A stretch of 12,368 bases of DNA from positions 1 through 12,368 of the forward strand of contig JBAQKP010000143.1 of assembly GCA_049301135.1 (NCBI GenBank), written 5' to 3'. Within the stretch, counting starts at the first letter, position 1. Each line of letters begins with the position of its first letter. The notes beneath the pieces were generated by a model. The model ran no database searches and had not been told where the DNA came from. It saw only the letters and a program-made list of their open reading frames with translations. The translations under genes and the position numbers were made by a program. Of the stretch, positions 6,158 to 12,368 are shown piece by piece. Source of the stretch: JAYXXU01 sp049301135 (lineage in GTDB: Bacteria; Pseudomonadota; Gammaproteobacteria; Pseudomonadales; Moraxellaceae).

Positions 6158-7190
6158 TCAGACGATCCGGCACGCGGTACAGCTTGAAGGTCTGAAGCAG
6201 TCCGAAGTAAACAAAATCGCCAAGTTTTTACGCGAGATTGAACAAGTCTTGCGGGCAAAGCTGTCGATTGATGATGACCTTTCGGCATTCTCGCGTACCC
6301 GTCTTGAGCAGATTCTGGCAGACGTGGGCAATGCAACAGGTGCGGTATTCACATCGTTTTATGATGATTTGATGCTGTCGCTGGGTGCGATTGCTGCTGC
6401 CGAGGTTGCTTTTGAAGTGAACAGCATTGGCAGAGCTGCTGTTCAGCCGGTCGCGCCGGTCATTGCTCAGGTACAGCGGGCGGTTGCTGTTAATCCGCTA
6501 TCTGCAAAGGGCATACAAGGCAAGCTGCTAGAACCTTTCATCAAGGATTTTAGCAAGGTCGAAAAGGATCGGTTGATTGGTGCGATTCGCCAAGGCGCAT
6601 TTACCGGCCAAACAAACGCCCAGATCATCCGCAACATTCGCGGCACCAAGGCGGCCAACTACAAAGACGGTCTGCTCGATGTGACAAAACGCAATGCTGA
6701 CGCGATTGTTCGCACGTCGATTCAGCATGTCAGTAACGTGGCACGCAATGAAACGTGGAAGTCAAACAGCGATATCGTCACGGGCGTTCGGATTGTCGCA
6801 ACTTTAGATTCCCGCACCAGCGCAACGTGCCGTTCACTCGATGGCCGTGTGTTCAAGCTGTCGGAGGGTGTTAGGCCGCCATTTCATATCCGATGCCGCA
6901 CCACCACGGTGGCCGTACTTGACCCCAAATATGCGGGCAAGGACACGCCACAGAAGCGGGCAAGCATGAATGGGCAAGTCGATGACCAAACGTATTACGA
7001 ATGGCTTAAATCGCAACCCGTGAGCTTTCAGGACTCGGTGCTTGGTGTTGATCGGTCGAAGCTGTTACGCGATGGTGGGCTTCCTGCTGATCGGTTTGCA
7101 GCGTTGCAACTGGATCGCAACTTCAAGCCGATCACGTTGGATGAAATGCGCCGGTTAGAGCCGGTTGTTTTTGAGAGGGCAGGGCTTTGA
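6135..7190 (+). CDS. Minor head/head morphogenesis protein, SPP1 gp7/Mu F-like
   Basis: Encodes 351 residues from the ATG at 6135 with a G-rich ribosome site (GGTGGGGG) ending at 6129. The first 60 residues are helical and charged. The conserved part is near residues 188-260: NADAIVRTSIQHVSNVARNE, TLDSRTSATCRSLDG (Cys232) and PPFHIRCRTTT (Cys254). These cysteine, histidine and arginine signatures mark the Phage_Mu_F/SPP1 gp7 family. Members are present in a few copies per head, bind the portal and are thought to act in head assembly or with the ejected DNA. The gene overlaps the portal end, and its own stop (TTGA) overlaps the TTG start of the next gene, which indicates tight translational coupling. 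Confidence 0.88.
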   Translation: MSQQQLLDQTIRHAVQLEGLKQSEVNKIAKFLREIEQVLRAKLSIDDDLSAFSRTRLEQILADVGNATGAVFTSFYDDLMLSLGAIAAAEVAFEVNSIGRAAVQPVAPVIAQVQRAVAVNPLSAKGIQGKLLEPFIKDFSKVEKDRLIGAIRQGAFTGQTNAQIIRNIRGTKAANYKDGLLDVTKRNADAIVRTSIQHVSNVARNETWKSNSDIVTGVRIVATLDSRTSATCRSLDGRVFKLSEGVRPPFHIRCRTTTVAVLDPKYAGKDTPQKRASMNGQVDDQTYYEWLKSQPVSFQDSVLGVDRSKLLRDGGLPADRFAALQLDRNFKPITLDEMRRLEPVVFERAGL

Positions 7191-7564
7191 GTAAAAAATA
7201 CAAGCCGACTTTTTACCGAACGCCATTTGAACACGTTCATTACACGCTCGTGCGCAACCAAAAGCAGCTTGATGGTGTGCTGGATAAATCAGGTCACGCG
7301 CTTGTGTTTTTAGACCTGCAAGCAAGTGCGCAAGTAGACTCAATTCAGCAGGATGGGTGCTGTTACTGCATTGTGCAGATTGGCGACACATCGGCGCACT
7401 CAGCTACTGCCGTATACGGTCTGCTGGTTCACGAAGCTGTTCATATCTGGCAAGCGGCACTTAAAAATATGAATGAGTCTGAGCCAAGCAAAGAGTTTGA
7501 GGCGTATAGCGTGCAACGTATCGCTATGGACTTGTTTTATATGTACGACCGTAGCCAAACCTGA
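7187..7564 (+). CDS. Small phage protein with an HEXXH zinc-metallopeptidase-like motif
   Basis: Encodes 125 residues from a TTG start that overlaps the preceding stop as TTGA, with GAGAGGG at 7173-7179. No usable ATG exists nearby. The centre carries LLVHEAVHIWQ with His82, Glu83 and His86 in HEXXH order, followed by SKEFEAYSVQ, where Glu103 or Glu105 lies 17-19 residues after the second His. That spacing suits a gluzincin-type third zinc ligand. Similar small proteins with HEAVH and EFEAY occur beside head genes in other phages as far as I recall, but I know of no proven function. It may be a peptidase for head maturation or a degenerate fold used structurally. An intrinsic terminator begins 12 bases after the stop codon. 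Confidence 0.82.
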   Translation: MSKKYKPTFYRTPFEHVHYTLVRNQKQLDGVLDKSGHALVFLDLQASAQVDSIQQDGCCYCIVQIGDTSAHSATAVYGLLVHEAVHIWQAALKNMNESEPSKEFEAYSVQRIAMDLFYMYDRSQT

Positions 7565-7575
7565 TTTTTAACATG

Positions 7576-7598
7576 CCGCCTTAGGGCGGTTTATTTTT
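7576..7598 (+). terminator. Intrinsic terminator between head genes
   Basis: CCGCC at 7576-7580 pairs with GGCGG at 7585-7589 around the loop TTAG, followed by TTTATTTTT at 7590-7598. The stem is short but GC-only. It lies inside the presumed late operon, so it would need antitermination to be passed. Confidence 0.7.
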
Positions 7599-7609
7599 GA
7601 GGAAGTTTT

Positions 7610-8014
7610 ATGCCAAGCGAAAAACAGATTGAACAGGAAATCCAAGCCAAGGGGTTGACTGCGCCGCGCATCACACCAGACCACATCGATGCTTGTATCG
7701 TCAAAGAGCAGTACCACGTCTTTGAGGGCACGACAGTCACAGTCTGTCTGTTGCACCTGCCGAATGGTTTCACGGTTGATGGCATTTCGGCTTGCGCATC
7801 CCCTGAAAATTTCAATCCTGAAATTGGCCGCAAGATTGCCCGCCAAAATGCACGGGAAAAGATTTGGCCGCTCGAAGGTTATCTACTCAAGCAGCGTTTG
7901 CATGAAGCCAGTCAGATTCCCGTCGATGCCAACTTTATCGGCGGCCTGACTTCGGACGGCACGATTGAAGGTCGAATGGATTCTGAAAATGCTGGCATTG
8001 TCTTTTTGGAGTGA
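7610..8014 (+). CDS. Phage gp49/gp66-family conserved protein
   Basis: Encodes 134 residues from the ATG at 7610, preceded by GAGGAAG at 7599-7605. Residues 5-20 (KQIEQEIQAKGLTAPR) followed by ITPDHIDACI, then LPNGFTVDG and ACASPENFNPEIGRKIARQN (61-80) match my memory of the Phage_gp49_66 family, small proteins of unknown function found in many phages of Gram-negative bacteria. The C-terminal 30 or so residues (after LHEASQIP) look like a variable tail. The gene starts right after a terminator and ends at the next gene, with 6 bases between its stop and the preferred next start. No catalytic motif is seen, and the role is unknown. Confidence 0.85.
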   Translation: MPSEKQIEQEIQAKGLTAPRITPDHIDACIVKEQYHVFEGTTVTVCLLHLPNGFTVDGISACASPENFNPEIGRKIARQNAREKIWPLEGYLLKQRLHEASQIPVDANFIGGLTSDGTIEGRMDSENAGIVFLE

Positions 8015-8020
8015 ATGTTC

Positions 8021-8329
8021 ATGGCGACATTAAAAGACATGCTTAATGCTTTGGGCGCACAGCCAGAGCTATCAAGCGCACAGGAAGTCAAAAGTGCTTG
8101 TGAATTGATCATCGAAGTTCAGGACATGAGCAACGGTAAGCGTGATTGCATCATGGCTGCATTTGAGCAGGGTCCATTATTCGATGGCGATGTTCCAAGC
8201 AAGTCCTGTCGCGACGAATTGATTCAAGACGGGTACATGGCAAAAGTCGTTGTCAAGGGTGATGAAGGTCAAAACGCCTGCACTGAAAAAGGTGCTTGCG
8301 CATATCGCCTTATGGAAATTGGCGTTTAA
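8021..8329 (+). CDS. Small conserved phage protein, function unknown
   Basis: Encodes 102 residues from the ATG at 8021. An ATG at 8015 directly after the previous stop is also possible, but GGAG at 8008-8011 is only 3 bases from it and 9 bases from 8021, so 8021 is preferred. Central segments (MSNGKRDCIMAAFEQGPLFDGDVPSK in two pieces, then YMAKVVVKGDEG and ACTEKGACAYRL) resemble uncharacterised proteins that accompany gp49/66-type genes in other phages. It is rich in cysteine for its size (Cys26, Cys43, Cys63, Cys85 and Cys91 approximately), but no zinc-binding pair pattern is clear. It is followed by a strong terminator, so it ends a small cassette with the gene before it. Confidence 0.75.
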   Translation: MATLKDMLNALGAQPELSSAQEVKSACELIIEVQDMSNGKRDCIMAAFEQGPLFDGDVPSKSCRDELIQDGYMAKVVVKGDEGQNACTEKGACAYRLMEIGV

Positions 8330-8347
8330 GCCCAGCCAACCAAACCC

Positions 8348-8369
8348 AGCCCACTTCGGTGGGCTTTTT
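8348..8369 (+). terminator. Strong intrinsic terminator with TTCG tetraloop
   Basis: AGCCCAC at 8348-8354 pairs perfectly with GTGGGCT at 8359-8365 around the very stable loop TTCG, followed by Ts to 8369. It sits between the small conserved gene and the scaffold gene, inside the presumed late operon. Confidence 0.88.
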
Positions 8370-8405
8370 CATGGCCGCACGGCGGATGCCAAGCGGTGCA
8401 ACAGA

Positions 8406-8434
8406 TCGGATGATCTATCAACGGAGTCGGATGA
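8406..8434 (+). repeat. Direct repeat of 8 bases just before the scaffold gene
   Basis: TCGGATGA occurs at 8406-8413 and again at 8427-8434, with a period of 21 bases, which is about two DNA helical turns. The second copy ends 3 bases before the scaffold start. It may be chance, a protein-binding pair or part of a promoter region; no clear -35/-10 pair is seen. GGAG at 8423-8426 between the copies is the likely ribosome site of the scaffold gene, at a long spacing of 11 bases. Confidence 0.35.
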
Positions 8435-8437
8435 CTT

Positions 8438-9196
8438 ATGAAACTTAAACTTGATGCAAACGGCAATGTGGTTTTGCAAGACGGCAAGCCTGTCTATGTG
8501 CATGACGATGGCACTGAGGTGGCATTTGATGTTGTTGGCACGACCGCAACAATCAAGCGCCTGAACGCTGAGTCCAAAACCCATCGCGAAGCCAAAGAAG
8601 CTGCCGAGTCTAGCTTGGCTGCTTTCGCGGGCATTGATGATCCAGTTGCAGCTAAAAAGGCGCTGGAAACCATCAAAAACTTTGACGAAAAAAAGCTGGT
8701 GGATGCTGGCGAAGTCGAACGGATTAAGACCGAAGCGATTAAGGCCGTCGAGGACAAGTACAAGCCTGTCATTGATGAGCGCGACCGCCTAGCCGGTGAT
8801 CTGCGCAAAGAAAAGATTGGCGGCAGCTTTGCTCGATCCAAGTTTGTTTCAGAAAACCTTGTCATTCCCCCAGATTTTGTCGAAGCGCGGTTCGGTAGTC
8901 ATTTCGAACTCGAAGACGGCAAAGTCGTTGCCAAATTCCCCAACGGCGAAAAAATCTACTCACGGGCGCGTCCTGGTGAATTAGCGGATTTTGACGAAGC
9001 CTTGGGCGAGCTCGTCGGGCAGTATTCGCAAAAAGACCAAATCCTGAAAGGGACTGCTGGTTCTGGCGGCGGTGCGTCTGGCGGTGGCAACAACGGCGGT
9101 GGTGGCAAAAAATCAATGAAGCGCGGCGATTTTGACGCGCTTGACCCAGCAGCAAAATCCGCTCATGTAAACAGCGGTGGTGCTATCACTGATTAA
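8438..9196 (+). CDS. Capsid scaffolding protein, DUF6651-like
   Basis: Encodes 252 residues from the ATG at 8438; an in-frame TGA at 8432 fixes this as the earliest start. The N-terminus (MKLKLDANGNVVLQDGKPVY) is followed by a highly charged helical region (about 40-130) suited to coiled coils. A globular part has PPDFVEARFG, a glycine-rich linker lies at about 205-223, and a short tail ends in SAHVNSGGAITD. This composition and the place directly before the coat gene fit the internal scaffolds of P22-like and related heads (DUF6651 from memory). Scaffold molecules direct coat assembly into a procapsid and leave before or during packaging. There is no protease motif in it. The coat gene follows after 12 bases. 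Confidence 0.85.
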   Translation: MKLKLDANGNVVLQDGKPVYVHDDGTEVAFDVVGTTATIKRLNAESKTHREAKEAAESSLAAFAGIDDPVAAKKALETIKNFDEKKLVDAGEVERIKTEAIKAVEDKYKPVIDERDRLAGDLRKEKIGGSFARSKFVSENLVIPPDFVEARFGSHFELEDGKVVAKFPNGEKIYSRARPGELADFDEALGELVGQYSQKDQILKGTAGSGGGASGGGNNGGGGKKSMKRGDFDALDPAAKSAHVNSGGAITD

Positions 9197-9208
9197 AGGA
9201 AGCTAAAT

Positions 9209-10363
9209 ATGGCTAACAATCTTACCGGCCTGATCACCAGTATCTACAGCGCTGTGAACGTTGTATCGCGCGAACTGGTCGGCCTTGTCCCTGCTGTATC
9301 GTCTGACATGGCTTATAGCCGTGCGGCGGTCGGTCAAGAAGTTACCTCTCCTGTCGTGGGTGGGGCAACTGCAACCGACATCACACCAGCGGTCACTCCT
9401 CCAAACGATGGCGACCAAAACGTTGGCAACGTCAAAATGACCATCACCAAGGCGCGTCGTGTACCGATTCGCTGGAGTGGTGAGGAAAAGCTGGCGCTCG
9501 ACAACAACGGCGCGTCTTACAACGTCATTTTGCGTGACCAGTTTGCAGAAGCAATGCGGACGATCACCAATGAAGTCGAAACAGATTTGGCGCTGTTGTC
9601 CCGCAAGTTCTCGCGTGCTTATGGCACTGCCGGAACAACTCCGTTTGACACGAATCTTAAAGATGCCGCTCAGGTGCGTAAGATTCTTGTCGATAACGGC
9701 GCGCCAACCACATCGATGCAGTTGGTCATGGATACATCGGCTGGTGCAAACGTGCGCGGCGTGCCAAACCTGACCAAGGTCAATGAAGCTGGTAGCGATA
9801 GCATTTTGCGTCAGGGCGTCTTGATCGACATCTACGGCATGGCGCTGCGTGAGTCTGCGCAGATTCTGCCAGTGACTGCTGGCACAGGTGCATCAGCGAC
9901 CACCAACAACGCAGGCTACGCAGTCGGTGCAAAAGTGATCACGCTGGCTTCTGCTGGCACTGGCACTCTGATTGCTGGCGACATGATCAGCTTCGCAGGT
10001 GACAGCAACAAGTATGTAATCGCTTCGGGTGATGCCGATGTTTCTAACGGTGGCACGATCACTTTGGCAGCCCCTGGCTTGCGCAAAGCGATTCCAGCTG
10101 CTGCGACCAACATCACCTTGATTGCTGCATCCACTCGCAATATGGCGTTTGCGCGGTCGGCGATTCAGCTGGCCACTCGCGCGCCTGCTTTGCCGGACGG
10201 CGGTGACTCGGCTGTTGACCGCATGCTGGTTACTGACCCTATTAGTGGCTTGACGTTCGAAGTGTCGATGTACGCCCAGTACCGCCAAATGCAGTACGAG
10301 GTTGCACTGGCGTGGGGCTGTGAAGTCGTGAAGCCGGAGCACACTGCAATCCTGCTCGGTTAA
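9209..10363 (+). CDS. Major capsid protein, P22 coat-like
   Basis: Encodes 384 residues from the ATG at 9209 with AAAGGAAG ending 6 bases upstream, the best ribosome site in the window and fitting for the most abundant virion protein. The N-terminal part (MANNLTGLITSIYSAVNVVS, then VPIRWSGEEKLALD and a helix ending in TNEVETDLALLSRKFSRAYG) follows the P22 coat-type layout of an HK97-fold protein. Residues about 233-305 (KVITLASAGTG, AGDMISFAGDSNKYVI) resemble the inserted I-domain of P22 coat protein, which helps folding and subunit contacts. The C-terminal QYRQMQYEVALAWGCEVVKPEHTAILLG matches the usual end of the family. The scaffold gene directly before it and the terminator after it complete the capsid cassette. 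Confidence 0.9.
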   Translation: MANNLTGLITSIYSAVNVVSRELVGLVPAVSSDMAYSRAAVGQEVTSPVVGGATATDITPAVTPPNDGDQNVGNVKMTITKARRVPIRWSGEEKLALDNNGASYNVILRDQFAEAMRTITNEVETDLALLSRKFSRAYGTAGTTPFDTNLKDAAQVRKILVDNGAPTTSMQLVMDTSAGANVRGVPNLTKVNEAGSDSILRQGVLIDIYGMALRESAQILPVTAGTGASATTNNAGYAVGAKVITLASAGTGTLIAGDMISFAGDSNKYVIASGDADVSNGGTITLAAPGLRKAIPAAATNITLIAASTRNMAFARSAIQLATRAPALPDGGDSAVDRMLVTDPISGLTFEVSMYAQYRQMQYEVALAWGCEVVKPEHTAILLG

Positions 10364-10379
10364 ACCCATCAACCAATAG

Positions 10380-10400
10380 GGCGGCTTAGGCCGCCTTTTT
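10380..10400 (+). terminator. Intrinsic terminator after the major capsid gene
   Basis: GGCGGC at 10380-10385 pairs with GCCGCC at 10390-10395 around the loop TTAG, followed by five Ts and then GTTT. Strong GC-only stem. It probably reduces transcription of the connector genes relative to the coat gene, unless the polymerase is antiterminated. Confidence 0.88.
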
Positions 10401-10425
10401 GTTTGCACATTTTTTGGATGATTTT

Positions 10426-10800
10426 ATGGAAACCATCAAAGTAATGCCGTGGGGCAAAGGGCAGGGTGATTATGTACTTGTCAACCGCGAAGACCTCACG
10501 GATCAGCATGTGCTTTATGAAGATTATCAACTGCGCATTGCCGAAGAAGTCGAACTTGCGCGGCAAGAGGCCGAGAAGCAGGCGCAGGCCGAAGCTGAAG
10601 CAAAGGCTCAGGCAGAAGCAGAAGCCGAGCGACAGGCCGAACAAGAACGGATTCTAAAGGTTCAGGCTGCACTTCAAGCACCTCTGCCATTCACCAAGGC
10701 GCAGCTTATCGAGCGGCTTGATGCTTTGGGCTTGGAATACAACCCAAATGCGACCAAAGCGCAGTTATTTGAATTGCTGCCACCTGATCAGCAGGTGTAA
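10426..10800 (+). CDS. Head protein candidate with coiled coil and HeH/LEM-like C-terminus
   Basis: Encodes 124 residues from the ATG at 10426, preceded by a modest GGA at 10416-10418; a longer version from a TTG at 10399 would start inside the terminator tail and is unlikely. Residues 1-30 (METIKVMPWGKGQGDYVLVN) look like a small beta domain seen in phage head proteins. Residues about 39-83 are almost only Ala, Glu, Gln, Lys and Arg and should form one long charged helix or coiled coil. Residues about 88-120 (FTKAQLIERLDALGLEYN, then ATKAQLFELLP) have the helix-extension-helix look of HeH/LEM or SAP-like domains. Position between coat and connector genes suggests a virion or assembly protein. 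I do not recognise a defined role. The end carries the ribosome site of the next gene. Confidence 0.78.
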   Translation: METIKVMPWGKGQGDYVLVNREDLTDQHVLYEDYQLRIAEEVELARQEAEKQAQAEAEAKAQAEAEAERQAEQERILKVQAALQAPLPFTKAQLIERLDALGLEYNPNATKAQLFELLPPDQQV

Positions 10801-10802
10801 CC

Positions 10803-11195
10803 ATGAATTACGTCACTGCTGAAACCGTTGCCGATTCGCTCAATGACCCAGCATGGTTCGGCGGTGGTGATCCGGTTCGCGCTGTCAAAATGGCGAATGC
10901 TTGGCTGGGGTCTAAGCTGCTGCCGACTTACGCTGCCGATGCAGTACCTCAGCCGGTTTTAGACGCTGGGGCTGAAATCGCACGAGAAGCGGCGGCGGGC
11001 AACATGTACAAAGGCCGCACCGAGGGCGTTGTGAAGTCTAAAGAGTCATCGGCGCAAACAGGGACACACACCAAAAAGACCTACGCAGACGGCGCAGACG
11101 GCGACTCAATCACGGCAGGGGAGCAATTGGCCTTGGCGCTGATCAAGCCGTTTGTGTCTGGCATGGGGCTGATTGGCACATTTGAAAGGATTTGA
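10803..11195 (+). CDS. Head-tail connector (adaptor) candidate
   Basis: Encodes 130 residues from the ATG at 10803, with AGGTG at 10793-10797 inside the end of the gene before. The protein starts MNYVTAETVADSLNDPAWFGG, continues with ANAWLGSKLLPTY and a helix around VLDAGAEIAREAAAGNMYKG, and ends FVSGMGLIGTFERI. A mostly helical protein of about 130 residues located directly behind the capsid genes and before gp10-like genes is usually the head-tail adaptor (HK97 gp6 type) or the protein often labelled DnaT-like ssDNA-binding in phage annotations. The assignment rests mostly on position. Its stop at 11193-11195 precedes the preferred next start by 2 bases. Confidence 0.7.
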   Translation: MNYVTAETVADSLNDPAWFGGGDPVRAVKMANAWLGSKLLPTYAADAVPQPVLDAGAEIAREAAAGNMYKGRTEGVVKSKESSAQTGTHTKKTYADGADGDSITAGEQLALALIKPFVSGMGLIGTFERI

Positions 11196-11197
11196 TC

Positions 11198-11551
11198 ATG
11201 GGTATGCGTGACGAAATTCAGGCTGACCTTGCACAGGCATTCGACACTGATCTGGCCGATGCGGTTAAGGCATTCACGGGTTCGCGCACAGTCGATCTGA
11301 GCTATAACCCTGTAACAGACACACAGTTGACCGATGCCGAGAGCTACACAGGACGTGGCGTTTTTGGGCAGTTCAGCAAGTCGGAAATCGACGGCCTGAA
11401 CATCTTGGTCACGGACGTTCGGCTGCTGTGTCTGCAGTCAGAAGTGACGGACACACCGAAAAACGATGATGTCATCAATGGCCTGCGCCTGATCAAAGTC
11501 GGCAAAGATCCCGCTGATGCGACATGGATCTTGCAACTGCGGGGGACGTAA
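11198..11551 (+). CDS. Head-tail stopper/joining protein candidate
   Basis: Encodes 117 residues. Possible starts are a TTG at 11192 and ATGs at 11198 and 11204; AAAGGA at 11185-11190 is 7 bases before 11198, so I use that one. The sequence (MGMRDEIQADLAQAFDTDLA, then YTGRGVFGQFSKSEIDGLNI, VTDVRLLCLQSEV and INGLRLIKVGKDPADATWIL) predicts a helical start and then a beta-rich body, like the stopper proteins that plug the head after packaging and join it to the tail. The order adaptor, stopper, gp10-like, tail terminator supports this. I do not recognise a specific family. The TAATG overlap with the next gene shows translational coupling. Confidence 0.68.
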   Translation: MGMRDEIQADLAQAFDTDLADAVKAFTGSRTVDLSYNPVTDTQLTDAESYTGRGVFGQFSKSEIDGLNILVTDVRLLCLQSEVTDTPKNDDVINGLRLIKVGKDPADATWILQLRGT

Positions 11552-11931
11552 TGGGATGGACTAATCCACCGACAAACTTTGCAAAAGAGGTTGATCGGGA
11601 GTTAAACCGGATCTATCGCGGCTTTGCGATCACTGTCTTGAACAATCTGATCATGCGGTCACCAGTAGACACCGGACGTTATCGTGCTAATCACCTGCTG
11701 TCGTTCGGCTCACCTGATGCAACTGTTAGTGAGCAGACCGACCGGAGTGGCAGCGTCACGCTGTCAGCGGGTATCGCGGCGATTGGCGGCATTCAAAACG
11801 GCACATTTCCTGTGATTTATATCCAAAACAATCTGCCTTATGCGATGGCGCTCGAAAACGGATCATCGCAGCAAGCACCGCAGGGCATCTATGCCTTGTC
11901 ATTCCAATCAGCATTGGCGGCCTACACATGA
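11551..11931 (+). CDS. HK97 gp10-like connector/tail completion protein
   Basis: Encodes 126 residues from the ATG at 11551, which overlaps the previous stop; GGGGGA at 11541-11546 is the ribosome site. The core reads ELNRIYRGFAITVLNNLIMR, then SPVDTGRYRANHLLSFG (about 41-57) and, near the C-terminus, NNLPYAMALENGSSQQAPQGIY (in two pieces). The pattern SPVDTGR(Y/F)R followed later by (Y)A..LENGSS.QAP is characteristic of HK97 gp10-like proteins that sit between head and long tail. Length is normal for the family. Its stop overlaps the next start as ATGA. Confidence 0.85.
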   Translation: MGWTNPPTNFAKEVDRELNRIYRGFAITVLNNLIMRSPVDTGRYRANHLLSFGSPDATVSEQTDRSGSVTLSAGIAAIGGIQNGTFPVIYIQNNLPYAMALENGSSQQAPQGIYALSFQSALAAYT

Positions 11932-12320
11932 GTACAGACACGATACGCGCACTTGTTGCCGCACGGGTTCAGGCATGGTCTGGCCTGTCTGCTGATCGGA
12001 TTGCATGGCCGAATCGGGATTTTACCCCGCCTACCACTGGCATCTGGGCGCGGATCACCATTCAGTACGGCGATAGCTTCATGGCAGGCATGGGCAACAC
12101 ACCACACACGCGCACCATCGGTCAGATTGTCGTTCAGATGTTTGACCGGCATGGCAGTGGACTGTCGGCGCTTGGTCAAAAGGTCGATAGCTTGGCCGGT
12201 CATCTGTCGTATTACGTGACCGGTCAGCTTGAATTGCTGGCACCCAGTCGCTTCGATGTTGGCGACGAAGGCAACGGCTTTTATCAGGCAAATCTGATTG
12301 TGCCGTTCCGGTACAAATAA
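11928..12320 (+). CDS. Tail terminator, DUF4128-like
   Basis: Encodes 130 residues from the ATG at 11928 (ATGA overlap with the gene before). The start MSTDTIRALVAARVQAWSGL and the segment IAWPNRDFTPP, followed by WARITIQYGDS and ending FYQANLIVPFRYK, match the layout of DUF4128/lambda U-like tail terminators: an N-terminal helix, a beta strand with a P-N motif, and a last strand with the hydrophobic pattern QANLxVPF. Such proteins form a ring that caps the tail tube and contacts the head stopper. In this gene order a major tail tube gene would be expected next, but only C-rich repeats follow before the window ends. The presence of this gene argues for a long-tailed (siphovirus or myovirus) particle. 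Confidence 0.82.
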   Translation: MSTDTIRALVAARVQAWSGLSADRIAWPNRDFTPPTTGIWARITIQYGDSFMAGMGNTPHTRTIGQIVVQMFDRHGSGLSALGQKVDSLAGHLSYYVTGQLELLAPSRFDVGDEGNGFYQANLIVPFRYK

Positions 12321-12325
12321 ACCTC

Positions 12326-12368
12326 ACCCCCCCATTAAGGCAAATCTACCCCCCCATTAAGGCAAATC
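12326..12368 (+). repeat. Two copies of a 22-base tandem repeat with a C7 run
   Basis: Immediately after the tail terminator stop, A plus seven Cs followed by ATTAAGGCAAATC occurs at 12326-12346 and again at 12348-12368, a period of 22 bases. The copies are identical over 21 bases. The second copy ends exactly at the window edge, so the array may continue. The period is not a multiple of three and each copy holds a TAA in one frame, so a long coding repeat is unlikely. Confidence 0.9.

Noticed and set aside
12326..12368. CRISPR array
   Set aside because: The 21-base repeats are separated by a single base, so there are no spacers; this is a simple tandem repeat.

Overview
The window is a late-gene block of a tailed double-stranded DNA phage or prophage, most likely from a gammaproteobacterium. 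GC content looks close to 50 percent, strong AGGA-type ribosome sites precede most genes, and the gene order (Q-type antiterminator, terminase, portal, head, tail) is typical of lambdoid-style temperate phages of Proteobacteria. A Moraxellaceae host (Acinetobacter/Psychrobacter relatives) is my guess from the general look of the proteins; no host gene is present to confirm it.

Layout. Positions 1-868 hold the end of the early or middle region: the tail of a small nuclease-like protein and a Q-type antiterminator with a DnaJ-like CxxCxGxG zinc motif. Positions 869-1201 are non-coding. A good sigma70-like promoter starts 4 bases after the antiterminator stop and is followed at once by two tandem intrinsic terminators. 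Further on lies a 76-base segment bounded by 13-base inverted arms. I read this as the Q-controlled late promoter, its terminators and a structured late leader. Positions 1202-4703 hold a ParB-domain/DNA methyltransferase fusion, a small gene on the opposite strand, and the small and large terminase subunits. Positions 4703-7564 carry the portal (DUF4055), an SPP1 gp7/Mu F-like minor head protein and a small HEXXH protein. Positions 7610-10363 carry a gp49/66-family protein, another small conserved phage protein, the scaffold and a P22-type major coat protein. Positions 10426-12320 carry a coiled-coil/HeH-like head protein and the connector genes: an adaptor candidate, a stopper candidate, an HK97 gp10-like protein and a DUF4128-like tail terminator. 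The window ends inside a 22-base tandem repeat that starts with a run of seven Cs.

How it works together. The antiterminator would modify RNA polymerase at the promoter just behind its own gene. That polymerase could then read through the two leader terminators and the three further intrinsic terminators inside the head genes (near 7576, 8348 and 10380). Terminase and portal package the DNA, the scaffold and P22-type coat build the procapsid, and the connector genes join the head to what appears to be a long tail. No integrase, repressor, lysis gene or tail tube gene lies in the window. I see no clear undescribed defence or mobile system. The more unusual points are the compact promoter/terminator unit, the inverted-repeat leader, the opposite-strand gene, the HEXXH protein and the terminal C-rich tandem repeat.
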